64,000 nucleotides of DNA from an uncultured Bacteroidota bacterium (GTDB taxonomy: Bacteria > Bacteroidota > Bacteroidia > Flavobacteriales > Flavobacteriaceae): contig CACLAD010000001.1 in assembly GCA_902604715.1 (NCBI GenBank), forward strand, positions 124,001 through 188,000, read 5' to 3'. The translations under genes were made by a program, and so were the position numbers. Positions 1 to 12,165 of this stretch are shown one piece after another. Position 1 is the first letter of the stretch; every line of letters begins with the position of its first letter. The notes beneath the pieces are model-generated. The model did no database searches, had not been told where the DNA came from, and saw only the letters and a program-made list of their open reading frames with translations.

Positions 1-163
1 TCATTTGAAGGGTAGACTCTAGTTGCGAAGTGTTCAGATTATTTAAAAAATCGCTCAAAGGAAAATTTTAGTATTAAATTAAATATAGTTTGAAAGAAAA
101 ACCGTTATAAATTTAGTTAGTTATAAACAAAATCAATAAGTAAAAAATCTTAAATTTAAGATA

Positions 164-2269
164 ATGAACAATGATGTCTTAAATAATTCAATTGAGTTTT
201 TAAAAGGTGTTGGACCTAACAGAGCTAGACTCATTAAAGATGAACTTAAGATATCAAAGTTTAAAGATTTATTATTTCAATTTCCCTATAGATATATAGA
301 TAAAACTAAATATCACAAGATTTCAGATATTCAATCATATAATTCTGAAATACAACTAATTGGGACGATAAAGGAACTAAAAGAAGTTGGAATAGGTTCA
401 AAAAAAAGACTTGTCGCTAATTTTTACGATAATACTGGACAAATACAATTAGTGTGGTTTAAAACCAACAAATGGCTTTTAGATTCGATTAAGTTAAACA
501 CAAAATATATACTTTTCGGAAAAATTAATGATTTCAAAGGAATTAAATCAATACCTCATCCTGAGCTTGAGATTTACAATGAGAATAATCTAAAAAAAAG
601 AACAAATTTATTTGGGGTATATCCTTCAACTGAGAACTTAAACAAAAAAGGGGTAACCAATAAGGTCTTTTCAAAATTAATTGAAGAACTTCTAATCTAT
701 ATAAATAAAGATATAAAAGAAAATCTTCCTGAATATATTTTAAAAAAGTACAAGTTAATAGGGCGACGCCAAGCCATTATAGGTATTCATAAGCCAAGAA
801 CATTGTCTGAATTAAAACGATCGGTAAATCGTTTAAAGTTTGAAGAAATTTTTTATCTGCAAATGAGGCTAATCAAAAAGAATATTTTGAGGAAGCAAAA
901 AATCAAAGGCTATGCTTTTGATAAAATCGGAGATAACTTTGATCATTTTTATAAAAATCATTTAAAGTTCAAACTTACAAATGCTCAAAAAAGGGTAATT
1001 AAGGAAATTAGAAATGATCTGGGTAGTGGTGCACAAATGAATAGACTTCTTCAAGGTGATGTTGGTTCTGGTAAAACAATTGTAGCATTTATGGCTACAT
1101 TAATAGCTATTGGAAACGGGTTTCAAGCGTGTATGATGACTCCTACTGAAATTTTGTCATATCAACATTATAATAAATTTAAAGATATATGTAAAGTATT
1201 GAATATCAATATAAAAGTACTAACTGGATCAAGTAAAACTTCATATAAAAAGCAATTAAAAGAAAGCCTTAAACAAGGCGAAATTAACTTCCTTATTGGA
1301 ACCCATGCGCTAATTTATGATAGTGTAGAGTTTAAAAATTTGGGTTTAGCAATAATTGATGAGCAGCACAAATTTGGAGTAGCTCAAAGAAGTAAGCTAT
1401 GGCACAAAAATAAATTCCCCCCTCACATACTAATTATGACTGCGACTCCAATTCCTAGAACACTAGCAATGTCAGTTTATGGAGATCTTGACATGTCTGT
1501 TATTGATGAACTGCCTCCCGGAAGAAAATATATTAAGACTTTTCACCAAACCCAAAGAGATAGACTTAAACTAATAGATTTTTTAAAAAAAGAAATTGAT
1601 AAAGGCAGACAAGCGTATGTCGTATATCCACTTATCAAGGAAAGTGAAAAACTTGATTTTAAAGACCTTTTAGACGGCTATGAAACATTTTCTCGTGATT
1701 TTCCAATGCCAGAATATCAAATCTCAATTGTTCATGGAAAAATGAATAATGAAGATAAAGAATATGAAATGCAAAGATTCATTGAAAATAAAGCTCAAAT
1801 ATTAGTATCTACTACTGTTATCGAAGTTGGCGTTGATATTCCAAATGCAACTGTTATGATTATTGAAAGTGCTGAAAGATTTGGATTATCTCAACTTCAT
1901 CAACTTAGAGGACGGGTTGGAAGAGGAAAACATGAAAGCTATTGTTTTTTAATAACCGGATATAAGAAGACAAAGGAAAGTAAAATCAGGATGGAAACTA
2001 TGGAAAAAACTAATGATGGTTTTATCATCGCTGAAAAGGACTTAGAATTAAGGGGTCCTGGAAACATTATGGGCACTCAACAAAGTGGTGAAATGCCACT
2101 AAAAATTACTAATCTAGTTTCGGATAGTGCACTAATTATTAAAATTAGGAAATTAGTTGAAAAAATCATGTCCAAAGATCCGAAACTTGAAAATGCAAAT
2201 AATTTGCTTATTCTTAAAAATGTAAAAATGATTATTGAAAAAAAAGATATCTGGGAATATATAAGTTGA
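164..2269 (+). CDS. recG: ATP-dependent DNA helicase RecG
   Basis: 701 aa; Walker A GDVGSGKT, DEQHKFGV motif, RGRVGRG motif VI, RecG wedge-domain N-terminus. Confidence 0.95.
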   Translation: MNNDVLNNSIEFLKGVGPNRARLIKDELKISKFKDLLFQFPYRYIDKTKYHKISDIQSYNSEIQLIGTIKELKEVGIGSKKRLVANFYDNTGQIQLVWFKTNKWLLDSIKLNTKYILFGKINDFKGIKSIPHPELEIYNENNLKKRTNLFGVYPSTENLNKKGVTNKVFSKLIEELLIYINKDIKENLPEYILKKYKLIGRRQAIIGIHKPRTLSELKRSVNRLKFEEIFYLQMRLIKKNILRKQKIKGYAFDKIGDNFDHFYKNHLKFKLTNAQKRVIKEIRNDLGSGAQMNRLLQGDVGSGKTIVAFMATLIAIGNGFQACMMTPTEILSYQHYNKFKDICKVLNINIKVLTGSSKTSYKKQLKESLKQGEINFLIGTHALIYDSVEFKNLGLAIIDEQHKFGVAQRSKLWHKNKFPPHILIMTATPIPRTLAMSVYGDLDMSVIDELPPGRKYIKTFHQTQRDRLKLIDFLKKEIDKGRQAYVVYPLIKESEKLDFKDLLDGYETFSRDFPMPEYQISIVHGKMNNEDKEYEMQRFIENKAQILVSTTVIEVGVDIPNATVMIIESAERFGLSQLHQLRGRVGRGKHESYCFLITGYKKTKESKIRMETMEKTNDGFIIAEKDLELRGPGNIMGTQQSGEMPLKITNLVSDSALIIKIRKLVEKIMSKDPKLENANNLLILKNVKMIIEKKDIWEYIS

Positions 2270-2374
2270 GTTTAATTTAATTTACATTATTGTTTAAAAA
2301 AGATTATAATAAAAGTTTTGATTTTATTAGATTGCCAGTATTGTTATATTTGCTACTAATTGATTTAATCTTAG

Positions 2375-4804
2375 ATGAAAATTTCCTACAACTGGCTAAA
2401 AGAATATTTAGATTTTAATGAAGATCACGAATCAATTGGTGAAAAATTAACTTCACTAGGGCTTGAGGTTGAGGGAATAAAAAAATTTCAATCTATACCT
2501 GGCGGATTAGAAGGTGTAGTGATAGGGAAAACAAAATCCATCAAAAAACATCCGAACGCTGACAGATTAAAAATAACTACAGTAGATATCGGTCAGAATG
2601 AATTAATTCAAATTATTTGTGGCGCACCTAATGTTGATAAAAACCAAACAGTAGCAGTTGCTACCGCAGGAACAACACTATATCCCAATAACGAAAAGCT
2701 GAAAATTAAAAAAAGTAAGATTAGAGGAGAAGTAAGCAATGGAATGATTTGCGGTCAGGACGAATTAAATCTTGGAGAATTTGATCAAGGCATAATGATT
2801 TTTGATGATAAGCATGAAGCAGGAACACCACTCTCTAAAATTTATAACATCCATAGTGATTGGATTTATGAGATAGGACTAACTCCTAATCGAGCCGACG
2901 CAATGAGTCATTATGGAACCGCGAGAGATTTAAGAGCTAGACTATTACATGAAGGAAATAACATTGAACTTAAAACAAAATCTGTTAGTAATTTTATAGT
3001 TGACAATAGAACAAAAAAAATTAAAATTAACATTGATGATAATAGTTTAGCTGCGAGATATTGTGGAATTGTAATGGATAATATTACGGTTCAAGAGTCT
3101 CCAAAATGGCTTCAAAATAAAATCATTTCAATAGGACTTGCTCCTATTAATAACATAGTAGATGTTACCAACTATATTCTACATGATATTGGGCAACCAC
3201 TACACGCATTTGACTATGAAAAAGTTGAAGATCAAACAATTAATGTAAAAAAGTATAAAAAAGAAATAAAATTTAAGACCCTAGATGACATTGAAAGAAC
3301 CCTTAGTATTAATGATTTAACCATTTCTGATTCAAAAAAGCCACTGTGTCTAGCTGGGATTTTTGGAGGAATTGATTCAGGAATTTCTAATAAAACCACT
3401 TCAATATTTTTAGAAAGTGCATACTTCAATCCAATTTCGGTAAGAAAAAGTGCTAAACATCATAATTTAAGCACAGATTCATCCTACAGGTTTGAAAGAG
3501 GTGTTGATCCAAATATTTCAAAGTATGCTCTTAAAAGAGCTGTATTAATGATTAAAGAAGTGTGTAAAGATTCAATTGTTTCTAGTGATTTAATTGATTT
3601 ATACCCAAAACCTATCGAAGATGTTCAGATTATTTTAGGTTTTGATAAAATCAAAAAAATTATCGGTCAAAAAATTGATAAAGAAATCATCAAAAATATT
3701 ATCAGTTCTTTAGACATTAAAATCAACAGCATAACTGAATCAAATCTTGGCATATCAATACCTAGCTACAGAAATGATGTAACCAGGGAAGCTGACGTAA
3801 TTGAGGAAATATTAAGGGTGTTTGGCTATAATAATATTGAATCTTCAAAAAAAATCAATCAATCCGCAAAACTGGACGAGGTAAGCTATAAAAATAAAAT
3901 TATTGATACAATATCAAATCACTTAGTTTCTCTGGGTTTTCATGAGATTATTACCAACTCCTTAATTTCAGCTAAAAATAACTCTCTTAATAATGACTCA
4001 GAAAATCACTTAAATGTTGACATACTCAATTTTTCAAGTGTTGATCAAGCACAGTTAAGAAATTCAATGATTTTTTCAGGACTAAATGTTATCAAGCATA
4101 ATATAAATAGAAAAAGAAGTAATCTAAAGTTATTTGAAGTAGGAAAAGAATATCATAAGAAAAATGATAATAAATATTTGGAATTAGAAAAACTTGCAAT
4201 ATTCATCTGTGGAAATAGAAATAATATAAATTGGAATAGTAACGAAAAAAAATCTGATTTTTTCTACCTTAAAGGAGTGGTTAAGTCATTAACGGAAAAA
4301 ATCGGTTTTAAAAACGTAAAATCAAAACCAATAACCAAAAATAATATCCGTGTAGGGGAAACAATTTCTTTCAATAAGTCTGAAATCGCAAATTTTGGTT
4401 TAATAGAAAAAAATCTTTGTCAAAATTTCGATATAGAAATTGATATTCTATATGCTGAATTTGATCTGAAAACAATTTTAAATCAATATTCAAACAAACC
4501 AGTTCAATTTAAAAGTATTTCTAAATTTCCTGAAGTTAATAGAGATTTATCGATTTTGATTGATGATAAATTAAAATTCGAAAAAATACATAAGTCTATA
4601 AAGCAAATAAATCAAAAGCTAATAAAAGAAATCACACTTTTCGATGTTTATGACGGAAAAAACTTACCTAAAAACAAAAAGAGTTATGGAATTTCTTTCA
4701 AGATTCAAAATGACGAAAAAACTCTCTCGGACAATGAGATTGAGGAAATCATGAATAATGTTATTGATAAACTAAAAAAAGAATTTAATATCGAATTAAG
4801 ATAA
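2375..4804 (+). CDS. pheT: phenylalanyl-tRNA synthetase beta subunit
   Basis: 809 aa; tRNA-binding EMAP-like N-domain, B5 and FDX-ACB C-terminal domain. Confidence 0.96.
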   Translation: MKISYNWLKEYLDFNEDHESIGEKLTSLGLEVEGIKKFQSIPGGLEGVVIGKTKSIKKHPNADRLKITTVDIGQNELIQIICGAPNVDKNQTVAVATAGTTLYPNNEKLKIKKSKIRGEVSNGMICGQDELNLGEFDQGIMIFDDKHEAGTPLSKIYNIHSDWIYEIGLTPNRADAMSHYGTARDLRARLLHEGNNIELKTKSVSNFIVDNRTKKIKINIDDNSLAARYCGIVMDNITVQESPKWLQNKIISIGLAPINNIVDVTNYILHDIGQPLHAFDYEKVEDQTINVKKYKKEIKFKTLDDIERTLSINDLTISDSKKPLCLAGIFGGIDSGISNKTTSIFLESAYFNPISVRKSAKHHNLSTDSSYRFERGVDPNISKYALKRAVLMIKEVCKDSIVSSDLIDLYPKPIEDVQIILGFDKIKKIIGQKIDKEIIKNIISSLDIKINSITESNLGISIPSYRNDVTREADVIEEILRVFGYNNIESSKKINQSAKLDEVSYKNKIIDTISNHLVSLGFHEIITNSLISAKNNSLNNDSENHLNVDILNFSSVDQAQLRNSMIFSGLNVIKHNINRKRSNLKLFEVGKEYHKKNDNKYLELEKLAIFICGNRNNINWNSNEKKSDFFYLKGVVKSLTEKIGFKNVKSKPITKNNIRVGETISFNKSEIANFGLIEKNLCQNFDIEIDILYAEFDLKTILNQYSNKPVQFKSISKFPEVNRDLSILIDDKLKFEKIHKSIKQINQKLIKEITLFDVYDGKNLPKNKKSYGISFKIQNDEKTLSDNEIEEIMNNVIDKLKKEFNIELR

Positions 4805-6418
4805 TTCATACATATCAAGCCTTAATTGCTTAATTTTATCATCATTCATATACTCATCAAATTTCATATATCTGTCTATAACTCCTTTTGGTGTTAATTC
4901 TATGATTCTATTTGCGATAGTTTGAGCAAATTGATGATCATGTGTTGAGAGTAAAACCGTCCCCTTGAACTTATTTAAAGAGTTATTAAATGCGGTTATA
5001 CTTTCCAAATCCAAATGATTTGTAGGCTCGTCTAGTATTAAAACATTTCCTCTTTTCATCATCATTTTAGAAAGCATACATCTTACTTTCTCACCACCAG
5101 AAAGAACAGTGCACTTTTTTAAAGCTTCCTCACCTGAAAAAATCATTTTTCCTAGAAAACCTCTAAGGAATACCTCCTCTCTTTCCTCTTCGGTTTTTGC
5201 CCAATTTCTAAGCCAGTCAACTAATGATATGTTCTTACTAAAAAACTCACTATTATCCAAAGGCAAGTATGAATGGTTGGTTGTTATACCCCACTTATAA
5301 TTCCCCAAGTCAGCGCTGACATTATCATTTATGATTTGATAAAAGCTTGTCGTAGCCCTTGAATCCTTGGAGTACAGCAAAACTTTATCACCCTTTACTA
5401 AATTCAAATCAATTTGACTAAATAAAAGTTCACCATCTATAGATTTAGAAAGGTTTTCAACATTTAGTATCTGATCTCCTGCTTCTCTTTCCCTTTCAAA
5501 AATTATTGCCGGATACCTTCTGCTGGAAGGTTTAATATCATGAATATTTAATTTTTCAATCATTTTTTTTCTACTTGTCGCTTGCTTGCTCTTGGCAACA
5601 TTCGCACTAAAACGAGCAATAAACTCTTCTAATTCTTTCTTCTTTTCTTCTGCTTTTTTATTCTGTTGAGCTCTTTGCCTCGCAGCTAGCTGGGATGATT
5701 CATACCAAAAAGTGTAATTCCCAGAATAGTGATTTATTTTACCAAAATCTATATCTGAAATATGTGTGCAAACTGAATCAAGAAAATGCCTGTCATGAGA
5801 AACAACAATTATACAGTTATCAAAATTTGCAAGGTAATCCTCTAGCCATGTGATTGTCTCATAATCTAAATCATTTGTTGGTTCATCCATTACCAAAACG
5901 TCAGGATTTCCAAATAAAGATTTTGCTAGTAAAATACGTACTTTTAGTTTTGGATCAATGTCATTCATTTTTGTCTGATGCAATGATTCTCTAATCCCTA
6001 AGTTTGATAACAATGAAGCTGCATTACTTTCGGCATTCCACCCATCCATTTCTTCAAATTTAACCTGAAGTGAACCGATTTTATCAGCATTTTCATCTGA
6101 GTAATTTTCATACAAAGAATCAATTTCTTTTTTAATCTGATACAAAGAAATATCACCCATAATAACGGTTTCTAACACTGAGTTAGAATCAAAAAGGCTA
6201 CGGTCTTGTTCCAAAACTGACATTCTTTTACCGGATTCAAGATGAACATTACCTGAAGTTGGGTCAATTTTACCACTTAATATCTTTAAAAATGTTGATT
6301 TACCCGCTCCATTGGCTCCAATGATACCATAACAGTTACCATTATTGAACGAAGTATTTACATTGTCAAAAAGGACTCTTTTACCAAACTGAATAGATAA
6401 ATTGGATACTGAAAGCAT
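4796..6418 (-). CDS. ABC-F family ATPase (YbiT/EttA-like)
   Basis: Two ABC domains (GANGAGKST, LSGGEKVR), no transmembrane region; 9-bp convergent overlap with pheT. Confidence 0.93.
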   Translation of the reverse strand: MLSVSNLSIQFGKRVLFDNVNTSFNNGNCYGIIGANGAGKSTFLKILSGKIDPTSGNVHLESGKRMSVLEQDRSLFDSNSVLETVIMGDISLYQIKKEIDSLYENYSDENADKIGSLQVKFEEMDGWNAESNAASLLSNLGIRESLHQTKMNDIDPKLKVRILLAKSLFGNPDVLVMDEPTNDLDYETITWLEDYLANFDNCIIVVSHDRHFLDSVCTHISDIDFGKINHYSGNYTFWYESSQLAARQRAQQNKKAEEKKKELEEFIARFSANVAKSKQATSRKKMIEKLNIHDIKPSSRRYPAIIFEREREAGDQILNVENLSKSIDGELLFSQIDLNLVKGDKVLLYSKDSRATTSFYQIINDNVSADLGNYKWGITTNHSYLPLDNSEFFSKNISLVDWLRNWAKTEEEREEVFLRGFLGKMIFSGEEALKKCTVLSGGEKVRCMLSKMMMKRGNVLILDEPTNHLDLESITAFNNSLNKFKGTVLLSTHDHQFAQTIANRIIELTPKGVIDRYMKFDEYMNDDKIKQLRLDMYELS

Positions 6419-6449
6419 TTCAAATTTTTATTTGCCGCAAAAATAGAAA

Positions 6450-7103
6450 TTAATTCCCTTTTTTATGATCTTTTAAAAACTTATCTAATCCAATATCAGT
6501 TAGGGGATGTTTTAACAAGCCTGTTATGGATGAAAGCGGAGATGTAATAACATCGGCACCAATTTTTGCACAATCAATTATATGCATAGTATGTCTAATT
6601 GAAGCTGCTAGAATTTTAGTTTCAAAATTGTAATTATCATAAATATCCCTTATCTCTGAGATTAAATTTAATCCGTCAGTTGAAATATCATCTAACCTTC
6701 CAAGAAAAGGAGAAACATATGTTGCACCAGCCTTGGCAGCCAATAAAGCCTGACCTGCTGAAAAAACCAAGGTTACATTTGTTTTAATCCCTTTATTTGA
6801 AAAGAATTTAGCTGCTTTCACCCCCTCTTTAATCATAGGAAGTTTTACAACTATTTGACCGTCAAGAGAGGCTAACTCCTCACCTTCAATTACCATATTT
6901 TCAAAATCAGTTGCAATTACTTCAGCAGAAACATCTCCATCAACAATTTCACATATATTTTTATAATGTTTAAGAATATTACTTTTTCCTGTAATGCCTT
7001 CTTTAGCCATCAATGATGGATTGGTGGTAACTCCGTCTAGAATCCCTAAATCTTGTGCTTCTTTTATTTGGTCAAGATTAGCTGTGTCAATAAAGAATTT
7101 CAT
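6450..7103 (-). CDS. transaldolase / fructose-6-phosphate aldolase family
   Basis: 217 aa [31 protein letters not shown], typical of the short TalB/FSA family. Confidence 0.92.
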   Translation of the reverse strand: MKFFIDTANLDQIKEAQDLGILDGVTTNPSLMAKEGITGKSNILKHYKNICEIVDGDVSAEVIATDFENMVIEGEELASLDGQIVVKLPMIKEGVKAAKFFSNKGIKTNVTLVFSAGQALLAAKAGATYVSPFLGRLDDISTDGLNLISEIRDIYDNYNFETKILAASIRHTMHIIDCAKIGADVITSPLSSITGLLKHPLTDIGLDKFLKDHKKGN

Positions 7104-7158
7104 AATATCAGTTTGATATAAATTTACAATAAATAAAAGGCTATTTGCTAGTAAAAAA

Positions 7159-7959
7159 TTAAAAAAGTTTTAATACCAGATATTCAAAAAATCTTTGAGG
7201 CAAAACAAACTTTAATACTATTCCAAATCTTTCTAGAAACGAACCAGAAACATATTTTTTTCTAGGGTTTTTAAGATGGATTATCTTATTTACCAATTTT
7301 GCTATCTTGATGGGATTTGCTCCTTTACTAATATTTTCATTCATTTTCTTAAGGGATGATTCATATTTGTGCTGATAAGCAGACCCTTCTAAAACTGGTG
7401 AGTGAAATCTGCCTTTAGAAATATTGGTCAAATAATCTCCTGGGGCTACACAAACAACTTTAACATTGAAATCTTTTGTTTCCATATTCAGGGTTTCTGA
7501 AATTATATCTAGAGAAGATTTTCCAGCGCTATAAATCGACCTGTATGGAGTACCTATATGTCCAGCTATTGAAGTTATATTAATAATTAATCCGTTATTA
7601 TTTTTTCTCATATGAGGTAAAATCTTTTTAATAAGATTAATTGGGCCATATAAATTTGTTTTGAAATGTTTTTCTATTTCAGAATTAGGTATCTCCTCTA
7701 ACGGGCCAGTTATACCAACTCCAGCATTATTAATTAAAACATCGATTTTACCTTGTTCGTTAATTATTTTTTCTACACAACCATTTATTGATTTTTCAGA
7801 TGTTACATCCAATTCTATGGGAACAAAAGAAACAACATCAAGTTTTCTTATGTCTCTGCTAGATCCATATACAACATAGTTATTTTTTTCATGAATATAT
7901 GATGCTATTGACCTTCCAATTCCAGATGACCCACCGGTTACGAGTATTACTTTTGACAT
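7159..7959 (-). CDS. SDR family oxidoreductase
   Basis: N-terminal [11 protein letters not shown] Rossmann motif, NNAGVG motif, YSAGK active site. Confidence 0.92.
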   Translation of the reverse strand: MSKVILVTGGSSGIGRSIASYIHEKNNYVVYGSSRDIRKLDVVSFVPIELDVTSEKSINGCVEKIINEQGKIDVLINNAGVGITGPLEEIPNSEIEKHFKTNLYGPINLIKKILPHMRKNNNGLIINITSIAGHIGTPYRSIYSAGKSSLDIISETLNMETKDFNVKVVCVAPGDYLTNISKGRFHSPVLEGSAYQHKYESSLKKMNENISKGANPIKIAKLVNKIIHLKNPRKKYVSGSFLERFGIVLKFVLPQRFFEYLVLKLF

Positions 7960-7973
7960 AATGATACAAAAAT

Positions 7974-8067
7974 GGCAAGCTATCTACATCACACTGCTAC
8001 AACCGAATACCTTTGCTGTGTTCCCACCCTGGAGGATTAATCAGGAGCTAGTTGTGTAGGACTTGCC
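7974..8067 (-). ncRNA. ffs: small bacterial signal recognition particle RNA (4.5S-like)
   Basis: Minus-strand read ggcaagtcctacacaactagctcctgattaatcctccagggtgggaacacagcaaaggtattcggttgtagcagtgtgatgtagatagcttgcc; terminal GGCAAG/CTTGCC pairing and SRP domain IV-like CCAGGGTGGGAACACAGCAA. Confidence 0.82.
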
Positions 8068-8149
8068 AATATAAATATACAATTAATTAGAATTAGAGAA
8101 TAATAATTTTTGACTATGTTGAAAAATATAGCTTAAATTTGGAAAAGCT

Positions 8150-9205
8150 ATGAAAAACTCAAATAAGCTATTAATTTTTCTTTTTCTTCTAAATGTATTT
8201 TTGTTAGAATCTTGTGGCGAGAACTCTCAACTGGATACTATTTCCATTTCGAGTAATCTTACAGATAAAAAAATAAAAATAAATGACACCCTTAAAATTA
8301 ATTTGAGTAAAAGCTCCGAAAATTTGACATTTGAAATAAAATCAAATAACCAAATTCAGAAAATTACCCCCATGTACTCAAATGTTGAAAATAACAATCA
8401 ATATTATTTTCTACTTAATGATCTTACACTTGGGAAAAAAGAACTCATTATTAAAATAAGTAACAGTGAGAAGAAAGTAAACTTTACATTACTTAATAAT
8501 GAGGCACCAAAAATATATAACTACGAAATAATAAATGAATTTAGTAGATCTAACGATTCGTATACGCAGGGACTTGAATTTTACAACGATACCCTTTATG
8601 AGAGCTTAGGAAAATATGGTCAATCAAAGCTTGTTAAAGTTGAATTTAATACAGGAAAGAAACTAAGAGAAATAAAGCTTCCTTCAGAATATTTCGCTGA
8701 AGGAATTACCATATTAAATGATAAAATTTTTCAATTAACATGGAAGGAAAAGGTTGGTTTTGTTTATGATATAGATAATTTTAATAAAATTAATTCGTTC
8801 AAATACAGAAATAGCTTAGAGGGTTGGGGTATTTGTAATGATGGGGCTAAATTATACAAAAGTGACGGAACAGAAAAAATATGGAAATTAAACCCAGAAA
8901 ATCAAGAAGAAGAAGGATATATAGAAATTTATACAAACAAAAATAAAGTTGTGGGGTTAAATGAACTAGAGTGGGTTGATGGAAAAATTTATGCAAATAG
9001 ATATTTATTTGATGGTATCGCCATTATAAATCCAAAAAATGGTGCAATTGATGGAGTAATTAATCTATCCACCCTAAAAAGTAGAGTAACTCAACATGAA
9101 AAACTTGATGTTATAAATGGTATTGCCTTTAATAAAAAAAGAAACTCAATATTCGTTACTGGAAAAATGTGGGATAAGCTATTTGAAATAAGAATTAAAG
9201 ATTGA
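8150..9205 (+). CDS. glutaminyl-peptide cyclotransferase (glutamine cyclotransferase), lipoprotein
   Basis: Signal peptide with lipobox-like ..LLESCG; YTQGLEFYNDTLYESLGKYGQSKL and EGWGICNDGAKLYKSDGT match the GQC family. Confidence 0.9.
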   Translation: MKNSNKLLIFLFLLNVFLLESCGENSQLDTISISSNLTDKKIKINDTLKINLSKSSENLTFEIKSNNQIQKITPMYSNVENNNQYYFLLNDLTLGKKELIIKISNSEKKVNFTLLNNEAPKIYNYEIINEFSRSNDSYTQGLEFYNDTLYESLGKYGQSKLVKVEFNTGKKLREIKLPSEYFAEGITILNDKIFQLTWKEKVGFVYDIDNFNKINSFKYRNSLEGWGICNDGAKLYKSDGTEKIWKLNPENQEEEGYIEIYTNKNKVVGLNELEWVDGKIYANRYLFDGIAIINPKNGAIDGVINLSTLKSRVTQHEKLDVINGIAFNKKRNSIFVTGKMWDKLFEIRIKD

Positions 9206-10791
9206 TAATGAATAATATCATTAAGTTTTTGTTAGCTGTAATTGTTTTGTTTTTCTGGAATTCATGTAATGATGATATTGTATTCGAAATTAACGATACT
9301 CCCCTATTATTTTCAAAGGATACTGTATATTTAGACACTGTTTTTACCAATATAGGTTCCAGTACTTATAACCTTAAAGTATATAATAATTCAAATAAAA
9401 ATGTATTAATTCCTGAGATTAAACTATCAAACGGAAATAATTCTTTTTTTAGACTAAATGTTGATGGTATTTATAACCAAAACGAAAATAACGGAAAAAG
9501 ATTTGAAAATATTGAACTTTTGGCTAATGACAGCCTTTATATATTTATAGAAACAACAATTGACATCAATGAAATTAGTACAGTCCAAAATTCCTTCTTA
9601 TATGAAGATAAGATTGAATTTTTAAATTTAAATAGCTCACAAAACGTAAATCTTATTTCTTTGGTTAAAGATGCGGTATTTATATATCCGGCCAGATATG
9701 AAAATGAACAAGAATATATTTATGAAACACTTGAAATTGATTTTGACGGAAATGGAATAAGTGAACAAACAGAAATTAGAGGTAGATTTTTGGATGAAAA
9801 CGAGCTAATATTTACAAATGAAAAACCCTATGTTATATACGGATATGCAGCGGTGGGTAACGGAGATGAATTAATCATAGAAGAAGGATCAAGAATTCAT
9901 TTTCATGATAATTCCGGGTTAATTATTTCAAATGGTGGTAGCATTAAAGCAAACGGCGAATTTAGTCAAAATCAGGGCCTAGAAAATGAAATTATTTTTG
10001 AAGGAGACAGACTAGAGCCATTTTTTGAAAATATCCCAGGACAATGGGGGACAATCTGGTTATTAGACGGCAGTATTGATAATGAATTTAGTTATTGCAC
10101 TATTAAAAATGCCTCAGTTGGGATTTATACTACTGGGGGGGCAAACTATGATGACTTTAAGCTTGATTTGCTTAATGTTCAGATTTATAATAGTAGTAAT
10201 TTTGGAATCCTTTCTTTGTCATCATCAATCAATGCAGAGAACTTGATTATTAATAAATCTGGACAATCTTCATTTGCTGGTACTTATGGTGGAAAATACA
10301 AGTTAAATCATTGTACAATATCAAATTTTTGGAATTCTGGTATCAGACAATTTCCTTCAGTTCTGTTTAATGATTTTTTTATTGATTCAGAAAACAATGA
10401 ATATGTTAATGAATTATTTGATGTAGACATTTCAAATTCAATAATCTATGGAAATCAGAACATTGAATTTCTGGTTGAAAATTTAAGTGATACGTTTCTT
10501 GATTTCAAGCTTGTTAATACGCTTGTGAAGTTTGAAGATGTCAATAATTATTTTGAAAATGATTCTAGATATGATTTTTCAAATGATCAATATTATGAAA
10601 ATCTATATGATAATTTACTTCCAGGATTTATTAATCCAATTGAAAATGATCTTAGAATAAATCAGGATTCACAAGCAATAGGACTTGGCTCATCAGAATT
10701 TGCAATTCAAACTCCCTATGACATATTGAACGTTGATAGAACTTCAAATAGTGATTTAGGTGCTTATCAACATGTAATCATCGATGACTAG
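9202..10791 (+). CDS. beta-helix-like cell-surface lipoprotein of unknown function
   Basis: Signal peptide with lipobox ..FFWNSCN; repeated beta-rich segments; overlaps the preceding GQC gene by 4 bp. Confidence 0.6.
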   Translation: MIMNNIIKFLLAVIVLFFWNSCNDDIVFEINDTPLLFSKDTVYLDTVFTNIGSSTYNLKVYNNSNKNVLIPEIKLSNGNNSFFRLNVDGIYNQNENNGKRFENIELLANDSLYIFIETTIDINEISTVQNSFLYEDKIEFLNLNSSQNVNLISLVKDAVFIYPARYENEQEYIYETLEIDFDGNGISEQTEIRGRFLDENELIFTNEKPYVIYGYAAVGNGDELIIEEGSRIHFHDNSGLIISNGGSIKANGEFSQNQGLENEIIFEGDRLEPFFENIPGQWGTIWLLDGSIDNEFSYCTIKNASVGIYTTGGANYDDFKLDLLNVQIYNSSNFGILSLSSSINAENLIINKSGQSSFAGTYGGKYKLNHCTISNFWNSGIRQFPSVLFNDFFIDSENNEYVNELFDVDISNSIIYGNQNIEFLVENLSDTFLDFKLVNTLVKFEDVNNYFENDSRYDFSNDQYYENLYDNLLPGFINPIENDLRINQDSQAIGLGSSEFAIQTPYDILNVDRTSNSDLGAYQHVIIDD

Positions 10792-12062
10792 TTTACAAAC
10801 AGAGGTCTGTGACTAATAAAATCTTTAACATCAGCGGCAATTTGTCTTAAAGATTGTTCATCATCATTATTGATTATGGCTTTATCAATAAAATCAACGA
10901 TTTTAATCATATCATCTTCTTTCAAGCCTCTTGAGGTAACCGCTGCTGTCCCAATTCTAATACCAGAGGTAACAAAAGGAGACTTATCGTCAAATGGGAC
11001 CATATTTTTATTTACCGTAATCTCAGCTTTACCCAATACAGACTCAGCATCTTTACCAGTGATATTTTTATTTCTTAGATCAATAAGCATCATATGATTA
11101 TCGGTTCCACCAGAGATAATTTTATAATCTCTTTTTAAAAACTCATCTGCCATAACCTGAGCATTTTTCTTTACTTGAAGTATATAATAAAGAAAATCTT
11201 CTGAAAGTGCCTCAGCAAAAGCCACAGCTTTTGCAGCAACAACATGCTCAAGAGGACCACCCTGATTTCCGGGAAAAATGGCAGAATCTAATAGTGAGGA
11301 CATTTTTTTTAGTGAACCATTTTTTAGTCTAATATTAAAAGGATTATCAAAATCTTCTCCCATTAAAATCAAACCTCCTCTTGGTCCTCTAAGGGTCTTA
11401 TGTGTCGTTGTGGTTACAATGTGACAATGAGGTATTGGATCATTTAAAATTCCTTTGGCGATTAGTCCAGATGGGTGCGAAATGTCAGCGAGTAATAAAG
11501 CATTAACAGAATCTGCAATCTCTCTGAATCTTTTAAAATCAATATCTCTTGAGTAAGCGGAGGCACCAGCAATAATCATCTTAGGCTGTTCTTTTTTTGC
11601 AATTCTCTCAATTTCATCATAATTAAGCATACCAGATTCTTTGTCTACTCCATAAAAAACTGGATTGTACAATCTTCCTGAAAAATTTACACTTGACCCA
11701 TGTGTCAAGTGACCTCCATGTGCAAGATCAAAACCTAAAATGGTATCACCAGGAGTCAGACACGCAAAAAATACTGCAGAATTAGCCTGGCTACCAGAAT
11801 GAGGCTGAACGTTTGCCCAACAAGCACCAAAAAGTTCTTTAGCCCTTGCAATTGCCAAGCTTTCAATTTCATCCACAATGTGACAGCCTCCATAATACCT
11901 TTTACCAGGATATCCTTCAGCGTATTTATTTGTAAGGATCGAGCCAGTTGCAGACATGACCTGATCACTTGTGAAATTTTCAGATGCAATAAGCTCTATA
12001 CCATCAATTTGACGATTCTTTTCAGCATCAATTAAATTAAATATCTCCTTATCTTTTTGCAT
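10788..12062 (-). CDS. glyA: serine hydroxymethyltransferase
   Basis: [42 protein letters not shown]. Confidence 0.97.
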   Translation of the reverse strand: MQKDKEIFNLIDAEKNRQIDGIELIASENFTSDQVMSATGSILTNKYAEGYPGKRYYGGCHIVDEIESLAIARAKELFGACWANVQPHSGSQANSAVFFACLTPGDTILGFDLAHGGHLTHGSSVNFSGRLYNPVFYGVDKESGMLNYDEIERIAKKEQPKMIIAGASAYSRDIDFKRFREIADSVNALLLADISHPSGLIAKGILNDPIPHCHIVTTTTHKTLRGPRGGLILMGEDFDNPFNIRLKNGSLKKMSSLLDSAIFPGNQGGPLEHVVAAKAVAFAEALSEDFLYYILQVKKNAQVMADEFLKRDYKIISGGTDNHMMLIDLRNKNITGKDAESVLGKAEITVNKNMVPFDDKSPFVTSGIRIGTAAVTSRGLKEDDMIKIVDFIDKAIINNDDEQSLRQIAADVKDFISHRPLFVN

Positions 12063-12165
12063 ATTTGTATTATGTTTAATTAATTACAAAATTAATCAAT
12101 TGATAAAATAAAATATCAGATTTATTTGTATTAATATATTATTTATTAATATTTAATTAACAGTT

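Noticed and set aside
10870-12035. Several ORFs antisense to or in alternative frames of glyA (10870-11097, 11756-11989, 11799-12035)
   Set aside because: Overlap a clearly conserved glyA; no domain features
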